64,000 bases of DNA from Haemaphysalis longicornis (Eukaryota > Arthropoda > Arachnida > Ixodida > Ixodidae), in the NCBI GenBank assembly GCA_013339765.2, contig CM023454.1, forward strand, positions 44,711,177-44,775,176, given 5' to 3'. The notes below the pieces were generated by a model that had not been told where the DNA came from, made no database searches, and saw only the letters and a list, made by a program, of their open reading frames with translations. Positions within the stretch are counted from its first letter, which is position 1. Each line of letters starts with the position of its first letter. Shown here one piece after another: positions 1 to 11,122 of this stretch. The translations under genes and the position numbers were made by a program.

Positions 1-357
1 CTCGACCACCTCTGTTGTGAGTGCCCTCTCTACATTCCAGCTAGCTTCGTGCCCTGGCCACTATAAAATGGTGACCCTGAACTTCTTCTCCATGGAAATC
101 GGCCTGTCTGGATCCCAAGCCTCTCCATCGAGCCACCGAGCTCTGGCAAGCACTCCTTCTGTCCCTTCAGTACCCGGCTGCGCCCCGGGTAATGATCGAC
201 TCTTCGATAGCCACAAGATTAAAGCAGCCCCGCTGACCTGCCTCCTTAATGTCCGTTCATAAAATGAAGGCAGTCCTAGCCTTACGCTCCGCTAAATAGC
301 ACTGTAGGCCTTCATATCGAAGTGCCTTCGGCACATTTCAATGTGGTATACGCGTAG
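1..357 (+). mobile_element. LINE 3' end (ORF2 tail and 3' UTR), truncated by window edge
   Basis: The first codons read LDHLCCECPLYIPA, which resembles the His/Cys zinc motif (H-L-x-C-x-C-P-x-Y) at the C-terminus of RNase H-bearing arthropod LINE ORF2 proteins. A short tail follows in shifting frames, with pieces such as GNDRLFDSHKIKAAPL near nt 187-230, and then a non-coding stretch running into a CATT repeat. The sequence therefore looks like the last part of an ORF2 plus its 3' UTR on the plus strand. The catalytic domains would lie upstream, outside the window. Frames are already broken by stops. The family assignment rests on a short motif and is moderate at best. Confidence 0.45.
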
Positions 358-360
358 TTT

Positions 361-376
361 CATTCATTCATTCATT
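361..376 (+). repeat. (CATT)n short tandem tail
   Basis: Four uninterrupted CATT units lie at the end of the LINE-like 3' UTR. Simple repeats of this kind commonly end LINE copies that use a repeat tail in place of poly(A). It marks the probable right edge of the LINE fragment. Confidence 0.7.
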
Positions 377-379
377 CGA

Positions 380-2743
380 ACTCAACATATCTCCTTGACT
401 GCGCTATCACATTCTTTTTTCTCGAGCCCCTAACTTCTCAAATATTTATCCCCGCCGCTATTTCGAACTTTTTCTTCAGCCTTTGATCGCATGTTGCGCC
501 TGTTTCTTTTGCGTTTCTTGTCTTTGGTTCATATCTCGAGAACGTCGCCTCACCTCCTCTTGTTCTCTTCCCCTATCTCTGCCTTTCCCGATCAAGCACA
601 TTCTTGTCACCCCTTAAATCTAATACCATCACCTTCAATTTTATTGTTCTATCAGCAAATCTCTCTGCCTGCCAAATAATTTCGTGTATAGTGTGTCACC
701 CCTCTTCCTCTGAATCCTCCTTTTGCCATTCGCGGTCAAGTATAAAACGGTTTCCAAACGATTCTTTCTCTTCTTCCTGGCAAGTCTGCCTATCCTGCTT
801 TAGCACACTCCTGTCTCCACTGAACCCGTGTACGAGCACCTTTCTTCATTTCTCTTCAATGCAAATATCTCCATGTCAAATAGCTTCTTTGCAGCAGTCG
901 TCTGTCGCCCCTCCTCCTCGAAATCTCATCAAGCAATTTGCGGTAACGCGCTGTTTAGTTATCTAAACACGCGAGCAAGACCACTCGCTCCAAGTCACAG
1001 GATCACCCTAGAGCGAGGAACCTGTCCAACGCTTCCTGTGCTATGCTACAAAACATAAGCATTATAACCTCACAAGTATACACACATGACCTCTCAGGCC
1101 GCAGCAACATCCAAACATCACGGATAATCCTTATGTAGCTGATGGTCCAAGGGGGTCGACCTAATCTCACGACACCTTCGCCGCTGGCGCGAACGAGGAT
1201 GCTAGACAACTGGTATTTCTTTTACCAGGACAGTCGGTCTGCACGTGTGCACATTCTCCCAAGTCACAGGAGTAACTGAGAGGTATGACGCGTACCCTAT
1301 TCGAGGTAAACCGAAAATATTGATATCAAAAAGACTAGATTACAGGGGGATGAACGGCACCTAACAACAACACAAGGAAAAAACACCACGAAGACAACGA
1401 CATCGGTGTGCGCAGAAGCTGAGCGTGAAGGCTGTACAATTTGAGTGCTTACGCACTGGGTGGCTAACGCACCGCGTTAGCTACGCACGCAACGTCAACA
1501 CCCGCGAAAAACCAAATGTGCAAGCAAACAACGTAGAAAGTACACAAAACGGGGAACTTTAAAAATAGTCTTCATAAGGTGGGCTACATGTCAATCCTAG
1601 GCGTGGCCAGCGTTAAGGGTTAGCTCAACGATAAAAGTTCCTGCATCGCCGGGCAGCCATTTACGTTTTTCGGGTTCGAAGGGGTGGAGCCTGTCGCCCG
1701 TCGGACTTGTGGCGACGAGGCGAATTTGATCCCGTAGAGAAGTTGCTGGTCTTCTCGCGCCGTGAGTACCAACAGACTTTTGCTATGACAGATTCACACC
1801 CCGAACCCCTCCAGCAACATCCACGTTTTTCATGCTTCATAGGATCATTTCTATATGAAGCTAGGAGAGATTGTTCCGCCATCCACATTACACACGCGCC
1901 GAATAACGCCCTTTATCTCTCGTGTTTTCTAAAAACCATCGGTTCGACGATAGGTCTGAACCACATTTCTTTGCCTATCATGCTTCCTTTGGCCTTTTTC
2001 TTTATTGGGGCACCCCCGTCCACCTGGAAGAATAAAAAAAGTCGAAACGTGAGTCTCTATTGTCCATGTCTTCACCTTTCTGGATCAGCTGGTTTCCTCG
2101 GTTAGGTTAAACATACACTGCCGGAGACTGTCAAGTAAACTGCCAAATCATACGGGTGATATTACACCTCCTCACAAAATCACCGTCACCATGCGCAGAA
2201 AAACACCAATAGAGAAACACTGGATGTGTAGTGAATGGCACCAAATTTGTCTTCATCATGTTCAGCCAAATTAGTAGGGGTTTAAATTTTGTTACCTGCC
2301 CTACATCGACCGTTATTGTAGAATGGGGGAATGAAGATGGCTCTATCAGGGAGAACATTTTGGTTGCGATCACGGAGCTTATCGACAATTCTATAGGGGC
2401 ATACGTAGCGGCGCATTTCTTGTCGACGTGGCGTTTTCGGCGCGAAGGAATCCTCACCCATACATGCTGTCCTGGCGTATAGGTGAAGTTTCGTTGTCGG
2501 AGGTTGTATCACTGTGTATCGTTTACTTTTTAGTGCTATATTCGCTGCTCGCCTGGCGCTCTCTTCAACCTCCCTGGATGTGGCCACAGACTCGGCAGGC
2601 ACAACCATCCAATCCAACAGTTTCACCAGTTAGGGCCATGAACCAAGCGAAATGGTTAGAAGTGTGTATTTTTGTGGCACAACATTTTAGCCGAATGTTA
2701 CACACGGTAATGTACTATCATAGTTCCGATGGTTTACATCAAT
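380..2743. other. No recognised gene
   Basis: I recognise no coding feature here. About 400-960 is pyrimidine-rich on the plus strand (many CTC/TTC runs), which explains the short overlapping open frames. Frames up to 189 codons (2428-2997 plus) show no family motif and overlap an LTR-like repeat. A faint 6-bp inverted repeat (GCTAAC/GTTAGC) lies near 1460-1480. Confidence 0.5.
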
Positions 2744-2912
2744 GTATAGTCGTGTGTGATTTGAAGGCAATGGCGCGAGCTTCGACCCATAACGACGATA
2801 ACGCCCCCGACTGCAATTTTTCGGTGCGCCTGGGACCTAGTTTAATGCATTATCCATCCTCCCACCGGTTGCTGTTTCTCCTTCAAGCAGTCATCACTAA
2901 CTATCCCGCCGC
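2744..2912 (+). repeat. LTR-like copy, plus orientation
   Basis: This stretch matches, in opposite orientation, the end of the minus-strand gypsy relic at 3143-3300. Shared blocks include GCGAGCTTCGAC, GATAACGCCCCC, TAGTTTAA/TTGTTTAA and GCTGTTT followed by TTCAAGC. The two copies are clearly diverged but colinear by eye. It is best read as a solo or partial LTR of the same family, pointing the other way. Confidence 0.5.
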
Positions 2913-3142
2913 GGCTATTAAAACCACAATTTTTGCTTTGTGGTGCGTTTGTGTGGTTGTAATCACGTGTGTGTTTTCTTTTTGGTTATATCGGTGAGCA
3001 GTGATAGCACCTATTGGTATAAATGTTTTGTATTTGCCAACAGTGTGTTTGTGCACACCTTTGAGAACTGCTGTACGACACGACAGCTGGGACGTCTTCT
3101 CTTGGTGCGCGATAAGAAATGAGGAAGTGGTTACTGTTTTTC

Positions 3143-3300
3143 TTGCGGGAGTTATGGCCGCTTGAATAAACAGCGACCGAGGGAGACAAGAATGCTTAAA
3201 CAAGAGACCAGGCCGCAGTAAAAGAAGCCGCGCGGGGGGCGTTATCCTCGTGATCGGTCGAAGCTCGCACGATTACCTTTAAATCGAACACGACTGTACA
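3143..3300 (-). repeat. LTR-like 3' end of the gypsy relic
   Basis: This sequence lies just downstream (minus strand) of the integrase remnant and repeats in inverted form at 2744-2912. It contains AATAAA on the plus strand near 3164, which is TTTATT in the element's own orientation, so a polyadenylation role is not shown. Its position after integrase and the presence of a second copy suggest LTR sequence. The termini cannot be defined. Confidence 0.45.
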
Positions 3301-3339
3301 GTGAAAAGATACGGTATAAGGTCCTATTGCGTTTCTGCG

Positions 3340-3960
3340 TAAGCGGTTTGGTTGTGGGTGATAGGTCTTCGTTCTGGTGTAAAGGATCCAACAGAGCTGC
3401 AATACCGGTTGGTTCAGTTGGGCTGTGAATGCTGTTCGTCTATCAGTAATCAGTGAGGTTAGGCCGCCAGGTCGAAATTGAATGTTTTCAATAAAATACA
3501 TCTCAACTTCGGTGTCACTTCTTCGACGAAAAGCCTTGTTTTGCCAATTTAATTTAACATGTCTGCGGCCAAATTGACCCATGCGATGCCTAAGGATGAC
3601 AGAGGAAAGGTTCTTACCGATCCATGCCCCCACCTCTGGCTGAAGTGGTGCCTTCGGTGGATCAGCCGGTTGCAGAAAACTAGAACGTTTTATAGGTTCG
3701 GGTTGCGTGTAGCAGTTTCTATGCAACTACGCACCTACCGATCGACGATATCAGCACGGTTCAGTAGGTATCCACTTGGCCCGTGCGGGCTACCGGGCGT
3801 GTAATGTCTAGGTGTCCGTGGGGTGGTTCATTGTGACCGGCATGCAGGATTTCTAGGCGTAATGCTTTCAGTGCAAGGATAAAGTACGGTGGGTATGCGG
3901 AAGCGATAATGTCTGTATTTAGAAGGTCGTCAGTGAGAGAAAATGTTGCTACGCACATCG
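3340..3960 (-). pseudogene. Ty3/gypsy integrase remnant
   Basis: The minus-strand frames show the zinc-binding region (LRLEILHAGHNEPPHGHL, where functional integrases have H-x3-H followed by C-x2-C). Further on comes the catalytic-core block LTSLITDRRTAFTAQLNQ with the Asp of the D-D-E triad, then TYHPQPN, which corresponds to the AYHPQxNG motif. Integrase would insert element cDNA into the host genome. The CxxC part and the catalytic Glu region are not readable, and at least one stop and two frame changes occur. The frame runs straight into LTR-like sequence, so the C-terminal part has been deleted. The LINE at 3,985 abuts its N-terminal side. Confidence 0.65.
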
Positions 3961-3984
3961 ATAAGGCGGCGGAGTTTGGGGAGA

Positions 3985-6850
3985 GAGCGAGAGAGACAAC
4001 TTTATTGGATCGCCTGCAGAACGAGAGGATCGCCTCCTAAAGAGGCACCCTATCGTGACGTGGCCTGGACGTCCTCGTGGTGTGCGCCGCAGGCGTCGAG
4101 TGGGTCGGCTGATGGCAGTGAGGGAGTGAATCCCTGGGCCTCGCCGCCTCCCCGAGTCTCTGCCGTGTGAGAGCTCCCTCGAGCTGCTGGACGGCCTGGA
4201 GTTGGGTCGTGTATTCGGACGAAATCATGGCACTCGTGAAACTTTTCGGCAGCCGCGTCGGGGCGGCCGCCTCGTCTTGGTTGTGTTCACAATCCCACAA
4301 TAGGTAAGCCAGAGTCGGGTTTGCTCTCGCGCACACAGTGCACTGCACGCTGTCGCAGCCACCCGGACACACCTATTGCGCCAACACGGGTGTGATCACA
4401 GAGTTCGTCTGTAGCTGCCTGTAGAGCACGGCTAGGATTAGGTGGTGGCATAGTTCGTCGGCTGAGACGGTACCATTGGAGGACCTCGGTTTAGGTCGTG
4501 AGGTGTTCGTGGTTGATGCCTGGCTGCCTAGCCGAGCGAGAGGCGAGAGGGGACGCCGCGCGGTTGGTGATTTCGCGCGCGGCGGCATCTGCCGTCTCGT
4601 TGCGATTGGCGTGGCCGTTGCTGGAGCCGAGCGAGTCCATGTGCGCCGGGAACCATCGAAGGGACGTGGCGGACACTGATGGGGTCGTGGTGTTGCTTCG
4701 CACTTTCACTGCACTTTCACACACACTGTTTCGCGCGTAACTGAGTATTGCGGAGCGCGAATCACTTAGCACTGGGGTGCACTGAGGGTCCGTCACGGCC
4801 AGGGCAATGGCCGTCTCCTCGGCATGATGCGCGACCGGGACGCGGAGACTGCAAGCGCTGTAGATGTCACCGGTGGTAGCCCTGACTGCCACCGCTGCGT
4901 ACGTGCCGGGTCGGTCGGGGTACTCGGCGACGTCAACGTAAAGGGCACCAGTGTCGCGGGCGTTGAGCTCCGTGAGGGCCTTGGCTCGGGCGACTCGTTG
5001 GTCGCGGTTGTACTCGGGATGCATGTGCTTTGGTATGGGATTAACCCCCAGTCTGCGCGTGACGGCGTCTGGCAGCGGGCGTATAATAGAGAATGAGACT
5101 GCTCGGGATGCGTAGCCTAGCCGGTCGAGTATGGAGCGACAGGTGCGCGTGGTTGAGAGCCGCTCCAGCTGGGCCGTGCGGTGGACCTAGGCGATCTCGT
5201 CGAGGGTGTTGTGGATGCCCAGCTCGAGAAGCCGCGGCATGCTTGTGCTGTCGAGGAGCCCGAGGGCCGCCTTGTACGTCTTCCGTATCGCGGCGTCGAT
5301 TTTCGCTCGCTCTGGCGTTTTCCAGGGGTGATATGCTGCCACGTATGCAACGTGGCTGATGGCGAAGGACTGTATCAGTCGGAGGAGGCTGGCCTCCTTC
5401 CTGCCGTGGTGCCGTGTGGTCACTCACCTGATGAGCGGGTGGCTGTCGTGAGCTTGGTGGTGAGGCGGTTGACTGTGGTGCCGTTGCAGCGATTGCTCTC
5501 AAGTATCATGCCGAGGACTAGAAGGGACTGCACTCGCGGGATGACGGTGCCGTCTCTAGTGCGCACGGTGATTGCTGCGGTGGTTATGCGGTGGCGAGGT
5601 GTGCCCGGTGGGGGTATCTCTAGTAGCTCTGATCTTTGGGGGGAGCAGACCAGGCCGGACCCTTCGAGGTGTTGTTCGATAGTGTCTACCGCGTGCTGTA
5701 GGGTCGTTCCGATGTGGCCGTCGCAGCCTCCGGAAACCCACAGTGTGATGTCGTCCGCGTATATGGTATGGCGAACCTGGGGTATTTCCGCTAGCTGGTT
5801 GGCCACGCCGATCATTACGACATTGAAAAGCAGCGGGGAGATTACCGAGCCCTGAGGGGTTCCGGTGCTGCCTAGCGGAATTTCTGCGGTAGTTCGAGGT
5901 CCACTCACGTGTACGTGGCGGTGCGTTCCGAGAGGAAGTTGTGGATGTATGCGAATATCGCCTGCCCCATGTTCAGTCGCGATTACTTGCGCCAGGATGG
6001 CAGAGTGCCATACCTTGTCAAATGCGCTCTGCAGATCGAGACCGAGCACCGCCCTGTTGTCGCGGGTGGGGGTGGTCACGTCGAGTATTTTGTGTTGTAA
6101 AGGATCAAGGTGACTTGGGTGCTCAGGCGCTCTCGGAAGCCTAGTATGGTGTTAGGGTATAGCTCCTCAGTTTCGAGGTAGCGTTGCCATCGGTTCAACA
6201 GGACGTGCTCGAGAGCCTTGCCGATGCATGACGTGAGAGATATCGGTCGGAGGTTCTCTATTCTAGGCGATTTTCCCGGTTTGGGGATGAGCACCGTCTT
6301 AGCTGTTTTCCATTGCTTGGGCAGCCAGCCCGCTCGAGAGCACACGTTGAAGTATTGAGTGTTGGCCGTGATGGCGCCGTCGTTAGAGATTTCTTTGGGC
6401 CTTTTTGGTGATGCGGTCTGGTCCTGCTGCGGATTTACAGTTAAGGGTTTGCAGCACTGCTCGGACCTCCCATTCTTCGATGTCGTGGTCTAACAGCAGA
6501 TTGTCTGCTCCCTTGTAGTCGTCATGCTGTTCCTTGGGGGTGCTGTGAAGGTAGCGGGCGTTGATTCTCCGGCCCGTTTCGTGCTCGCCTAGCGTTCGTA
6601 TCGCCGCGTGCAGTGTCTGCGCCAGATTGTGGCGTTGGAAACCCTTTGTCTTGGTTTCATCGAGTACGTGGTGAAGTAAGTTCCAAGTTCTGCCCTTATG
6701 CATTTGGGCCGTCCTGCCTCGTTGCATACGGCGTGCCACTGGTGTGCGCAGAGTTACGCGGCTGAGCACTCTATGGCTCGGTTGAGTTCTACCACCTTTT
6801 TGCGCAGGCGGCGATTGGTGCGCCGTGTCTTCCAGCGCTGAATGCTTCTT
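3985..6850 (-). mobile_element. 5'-truncated LINE with RT and RNase H (I/R1-like group), nested in gypsy
   Basis: This minus-strand non-LTR retrotransposon runs from the pre-RT region (about 6,845) to a 3' end at about 3,985 that reads AATAAAGTTGTCTCTCTCG in its own sense. There is no endonuclease or ORF1, so it is 5'-truncated, the usual outcome of incomplete target-primed reverse transcription. It lies between RNase H and integrase of the older gypsy relic and shares its orientation. A second LINE tail at 19.65-20.69 kb has the same domain order and a similar AATAAAGTT-like tail with CT repeats. The clade is inferred from the RNase H domain and the zinc motif. Confidence 0.8.
4037..6845 (-). 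pseudogene. LINE ORF2: reverse transcriptase, RNase H, C-terminal zinc motif
   Basis: The order is: a pre-RT helix (RRLRKKVVELNRAIE, 6,840-6,760), RT start (SAAGPDRI, then LRPISLTSCIGKALEHVLLN near 6,260-6,200), RT core (DLQSAFDKVWH, TGTPQGSVISPLLFN and the catalytic YADD near 5,755), and thumb and connection (5,423-5,187). RNase H follows (YVDVAEY, EETAIALA, LSDSRSAI, ADAAAREI; 4,980-4,560), and finally Cys-rich CPGGCDSVQCTVCARA near 4,370. RT would copy the element RNA at a nicked target site and RNase H would remove the RNA strand. The RT and RNase H catalytic residues are intact. Frameshifts occur near 6,730, 6,390, 6,080 and 5,420, and an in-frame stop sits at 5,187-5,189, so no functional protein is made. 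Confidence 0.8.
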
Positions 6851-7450
6851 TTTCAGGTAATGGATAAGAGGACAAAGCTCTGGCGCGTATTGCTGCTCTT
6901 GGGCAAGAGCAGAGTAGATCATGGTACCCAAGAATCCTGCGTCATTGTCTTCGCCATTAAAAAGTATGAATAACGGGAGTGTGTGACAGGCACTAAAGTT
7001 CGGTGTGTTTGCGACTCCACCTAATTGTGATGGCAAACTCCCATTTCTGCAGTCGTAGACCGAAAAGGGCAATGCACCAAGACGGGTAATTTAGGGTCGC
7101 CATCCAAAAAAGAATATGATCGGTCACCAATAATATGGTCGCTTTACACATATAGCCGAAAATTTGTGACCGGTTACACGAGTGACCAGTATTGAGTCTA
7201 TGCCCTTAACTAATTCATTTTTGCAGGTAATTTGGGACAGCTTGAATAGACAGTCTCACGCTCCAGACTAACCTACTCATGCACACGCCCCACCACAAGA
7301 TTGGTAGCGTACGTCTGCAGATGGTTGTCCAGGGTCACGTCAAAGTGGTGAAGAATTAGTCGGGCTCTGCAAGCTGTTCTTGAGCTCTTGGAATGGTGGG
7401 GACGGTTCGGGGCACCAACTGAAGTCCACAGCGCCCAGGGTGAACCTAGC
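6850..7450 (-). pseudogene. Ty3/gypsy RNase H and pol linker remnant
   Basis: Minus-strand pieces are FSWCPEPSPPFQELKNSLQ (the start of RNase H after RT, near 7,430-7,370), LILHHFDVTLDN (near 7,350), TDHHILFWMATLNYP (the DHHxLxW block, near 7,110), RLQKWEFAITI (near 7,050) and EDNDAGFLGTMIY (linker to integrase, near 6,940). Together they follow the gypsy RNase H order. RNase H would degrade the RNA strand of the RNA:DNA hybrid during cDNA synthesis. The frames are heavily shifted. The relic stops at about 6,850, where LINE sequence begins, and resumes at integrase on the other side of the LINE. Confidence 0.55.
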
Positions 7451-7959
7451 TAATGGCTCAGTTATAATGTAAAACATTACTCACAATCGGTCTGTACTAA
7501 GCACACAGACAAAAATATAGGAATAAGTGCTTTTGGTCGGTTGGCACCGGAAACTAAGGAAAGGATGGCGTTTATCATCATCGGGATGAACATCTTCCTA
7601 GCAAAGCACGTTGCCATATATTTTAGTTCTTGGTTGGGTATGTGGCACTTCTCTAGCTAAAGAAAAGTTAGAATTAGCGAATGTCTTCGCAAACGTTTCC
7701 ATGCGTACAAAGTGTTTTTGGAACGTTCCTGAAAATACCAATTCGTCTTCCGGGTACACCAAACCCTACTGCCGTTTTGTTCAACACAAAACTGTGTCAG
7801 CCATTTTTTCAAAGATGGCGGAAAAGAACACTTTCGTAAGGATGTACATTAAAGTCGTAACGTGTGTACGGAGTACTAACGGAAGTTTTTTAACAATATC
7901 GGTCATCAACCTCAATTTACCTATATACGCTGGGCATATCAAGTCATGAGAATAGCCGA
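7451..7959 (-). other. Decayed middle of the gypsy relic; no readable motif
   Basis: The stretch lies between the RT N-terminus and RNase H of the gypsy relic, so the RT catalytic core would be expected here. I cannot read a YxDD box or neighbouring blocks in any minus-strand frame. It has probably decayed or been replaced by other DNA. Confidence 0.35.
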
Positions 7960-8345
7960 GCAATGTGCTGACGACACAAAATCTTGTCGTGTAAGAAAGG
8001 GTAGATGTCCTTTTTTTGAAGCAAGACGGAGGCTGAATGTCCCGTCTTTCTTTTTGATGAGAACCACTGCCGGCAATTATGGGCTTTTCGGCGACTGTAT
8101 AAAGTCCGCTTGGAGTATTTTCTTAAATCGATGACAAATAGGCTCGCTTTGTGTAGGGGAAAGTCTCCAAGAGAATTGGTGTATTGCTCGGCCTTTGTCT
8201 TTAGTAAATACTCGGTTTTTACCGGAAGTTGCCTGCGTCACATGAATAGACCGCGGAGAGTGTCTGTAAGAGTCTATACGCGAAAAATCTGCTCCCTGTG
8301 TGACACAGTCAGATTGGGTGGGACGGCTTTTTGGCAATGTTTTTA
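7960..8345 (-). pseudogene. Ty3/gypsy reverse transcriptase N-terminal remnant
   Basis: The minus strand reads FKKILQADFIQSPKSP, followed after a stop by VVLIKKKDGTF. This is the gypsy RT entry motif (x-M-L-x-x-G-I-I-x-P-S-x-S-P-W-x-x-P-V-V-L-V-K-K-K-D-G). Upstream residues (RLSPTQSEPICHRF) correspond to the region just before it. Downstream the expected FCVDYRxLN block is lost to a frameshift. It sits between Gag and RNase H remnants of the same orientation, which supports the call. Confidence 0.55.
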
Positions 8346-9699
8346 TAATCAGTTTGCGCCGCTATCCTGGCTATGGTGCTTCTCTTTAGGACATCGTTCA
8401 CCTCTTACTATTGAGGCGACGGGCGTCTTGCGAAGTTTAGTGCTGGTGTCTCGGCTGCAATTCGTACGAATTAACTGTGTTATTTCGTTGCGAATATAAA
8501 TGACAGCACGGGCAGCGGACCCTACCGTATGAATAAAAGCGACGCGTTTTGCCGGCAATTAAACTATTCGAAATCTTTGATTGCATACGACTGGGACGAA
8601 CACGCTGGCTCGAGGTGGCACTTGTACATTATCGTTGCCGATACCTAATGCTGTCCCCGACTGTCAACTCTTCTAGTCCACCACCTCGAGAGCTTAAAAA
8701 CGAGACCAGAAGTTCTCGCAAGTTAAGTATGGCACCGTATTCTCAAAGAAAATTCAGTCCGAGAAATATTTGCGTCGAACAATCCCGCGGCACAACAATA
8801 TCCCAGGAAACGTCAAACTGCGTATTTCAATCTAGGCGGTGCACATGAATAGCGAGGTAACGATGTGCCCAGGCAGTGTATGCATTTGCGGTCAATTGAA
8901 TAACACCAGAATGACGTGAAGCAGTGCAGCCAGACGTAATATTTATCTCGTAATATATTGTGCAGTGTCCACCAGAGCCGCAACTAGATATTATCATTGA
9001 AAACAAGTATTTATAAAGAAAGAACCTAAATTTGCAAGTGCATAGTTAGGTATGTTATGTGTGCAGATGTGGTCGTGTCGATAAAGGTTCTTCAGTGCTG
9101 TACACCCCAGCATCACCTGCGGAGTTCACTGGTTTAGGTTTGCCCGTTGGGGGCTGGGTAATCTGTAACTGGTAGGGTAAGACGAAAGGGATATGCTGGG
9201 AGACGAGTATCGTTGCGGCGACGACGGCCTATATTTATGCACTGGGCAAGGAGTGCCCGGTGGCACGGCGGAAAGGTACTCTTTGATTTCTCGAGGTCAT
9301 TTGACGTTGCACGACTGAGAGGCATAAAGCGAATACTATGTAGCCCCATTCAACGATATGGGTCAGTGGTGATTTCATTGTGCGTCCTTGTCCATGCTGG
9401 TAACAGAGAGCCCATTTCATCATGTACGCCGTACAGCGGATTTCGGTTCGATTCGTCTGGTTTCATATTGCGAGGCAAGGTACAGTGAGCGCTAGATTAG
9501 TAGTGGTGCAGCTGGCAAGAACTCGGAAACTGTAGATGCCGGAATGCGGAGCGCACCATGTAGGCGGATGGGCCGGATGCGTACTGTACCAATCCGATAC
9601 CCGGCGTGCTCGCACCATTTGCGTCAACTGACGATCTGACGGAGTACCCTATCGCCGTTAAAAGGCGAAGTGAAAACAGCCATGCACGCTGCATCGTAT
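8346..9699 (-). other. Presumed protease/Gag C-terminal part of the gypsy relic; unreadable
   Basis: This lies between the Gag (9,700-10,290) and RT (7,960-8,345) remnants, where the Gag zinc knuckle and the aspartic protease should be. I do not find a clear CCHC knuckle or a DTG/DSG protease motif. Open frames of 60-130 codons on both strands show no family signature. Confidence 0.35.
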
Positions 9700-10290
9700 T
9701 GCATAGCAAGCTGTTGAAATGAGTGCACTAAGGATATGATTGTCTGGCGATAATCGGCTACTGTCGTAGGGGGTTCTCCCGAGTCCCACAAAAAAGCTTT
9801 TCTCTAATTCCCGTTTACACATGGCGCATATTCTTTGCCGCGCTCATACCGGGTTCTGCACACCAAACAAATGTGACGGGAATGAAACAAACATAGCGAC
9901 ACTTTCGTTAGGTTTCTGGGCGCTGGACTGGAGGGGTAGTATGGCATTTGTAGGCTCACTGCTGCTTTAAGTGTCCAGCAGTTGAGCCAAAACTCCTGCG
10001 AGCTCCTAAGCGAAAACTCCTGATTCTTGAAGAAAGTTTTTGCGGAGTCCTCCACAGAAATATACGTCCATGACTCACGCACAACCTTCTTGAATAATGG
10101 AGACGCAGGTAGAAAGGATATAACCTGCCCCGGAAATGGTGATAAGTGTCACCGTAAAGTGACTGTACAGTGCACTCAACCGTAACATGTCGGATGGCGG
10201 AACGCCTAGAAAAACAGCGTTTTCCAGGCGGGCAGGGTTCTTGTCGTCCAAAGTGGTTCTCATCGCACAGCTGTCGCTTCCTGATTACCA
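9700..10290 (-). pseudogene. Ty3/gypsy Gag remnant
   Basis: Minus-strand pieces are VEDSAKTFFKNQEFSLRSSQ (near 10,050-9,995) and, further on, SGEPPTTVADYRQTIIS (near 9,780-9,735). In tick-like gypsy Gag proteins the corresponding blocks are an xxEDxAxxWxxN capsid segment and a later GLVRxPPxTVxEF segment. The same two blocks are readable in the element at 53.5-54.6 kb (YLEDAARTLFENHESSLTDW and RNPPKTIAEF), which is independent support. Gag would form the particle that packages element RNA. Frames are interrupted by stops and shifts. Confidence 0.5.
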
Positions 10291-10300
10291 CTCCACCCAT

Positions 10301-10739
10301 TGATGAGTTGACCTAACTAAAAGTGCATGCGGATTTTACAGCCACATCGGCCAGAAAACGTCGCGTATACAATAAGTGAAAATATTGCTTTAAGCCGCTA
10401 CTCTGCCCAGTGCATTGCGGGACCTCTAGAATCCAAAAGGCTGCTCGTCACCTTCGGTCGTCCACTTCTTCAACTTTAGCTCAGTTTGTTTTCATGGTTA
10501 TGTGAAACACAGTCATCATGAGATTGACCACCAAACTTTCAAATGATAGCAATGATGTCATAACGTGCATATTGCAATGAAAATACTTTAGTACTCCTGC
10601 AAAGACACATCAATATAGCATTTATGCCATTGTTGTCCCTCGGTGAGATCCACAGTTTTGGCACCCCAGAAATACTTTGTTCAACTACCTTTAATATACG
10701 CTGTTTGTGCTTGATAAAATATCGTGATTTTTATTGATT
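10301..10739. other. No recognised gene or LTR
   Basis: This is where the 5' LTR of the minus-strand gypsy relic should be, but I see no match to the LTR-like sequence at 3143-3300 and no clear primer-binding site. No other feature is supported. Confidence 0.4.
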
Positions 10740-10965
10740 GTAGGGTGTAACGCGCCGACGCAGCGCAGGCAATGAAGTGGGCCAGGTGGATGGCTCGGGA
10801 ATAATTTTGACCACTTGGGGATGTTGACATGCCACGAAATACCATAAACACGAGCATTTTTGCTTTTTGCCCCTATCCGAAAAGCAGTCGCAACGTCGGG
10901 GAATCAAACCTACGCCCTCGTGCTCACGAGCACAACCCCTTAGCTACTCAGCCGCCGCAATAGGT
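10740..10965 (-). repeat. tRNA-derived SINE with Pol III boxes
   Basis: On the minus strand a tRNA-like head carries an A-box-like TAGCTAAGGGG (10,936-10,946) and a B-box-like GGTTTGATTCC (10,900-10,910), at the spacing expected for an internal Pol III promoter. The body continues to about 10,740. The sequence around the boxes resembles a common tick interspersed repeat as I remember it. The cloverleaf is not intact and mismatches are visible, so it is a SINE copy and not a tRNA gene. Confidence 0.65.
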
Positions 10966-11122
10966 TATTTAATACAGTACGTCCACAAAAGTTTGTCTCT
11001 GTGTCATTAACTGTGCGAAAGTTTGAGAGTAAAAGTAGTAACTTTTCACTAATCCCATGTTGCAATTTTAAAGTGAACGAAACTAATTTTGTGTAAGTCG
11101 GGGAATTATGGTGCGCATGATG

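Larger units (their letters stand above)
3143..10300 (-). mobile_element. Ty3/gypsy-type LTR retrotransposon relic, split by a nested LINE
   Basis: Read on the minus strand, gypsy domains appear in the correct order. Gag fragments lie at 10,290-9,700, the RT N-terminus at 8,345-7,960, the RT/RNase H junction and RNase H at 7,450-7,090, a linker at 6,990-6,850, integrase at 3,960-3,360 and an LTR-like end at 3,300-3,143. The gap at 3,985-6,850 is occupied by an unrelated LINE in the same orientation. Removing the LINE leaves a gypsy element of roughly 4.3 kb. Every domain is broken by stops and frameshifts. No 5' LTR or primer-binding site is evident near 10.3-10.6 kb. Domain order is the main evidence, since single fragments are weak. 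Confidence 0.6.

Noticed and set aside
2428..2997. 189-codon open frame as a gene
   Set aside because: No motif, it overlaps the LTR-like repeat, and it has several overlapping frames on the other strand.
3960..6885. CTTATCCAT / CTTATCGAT as a target-site duplication of the nested LINE
   Set aside because: The left copy lies inside readable gypsy linker sequence, before the apparent LINE edge, and the match is short and imperfect.
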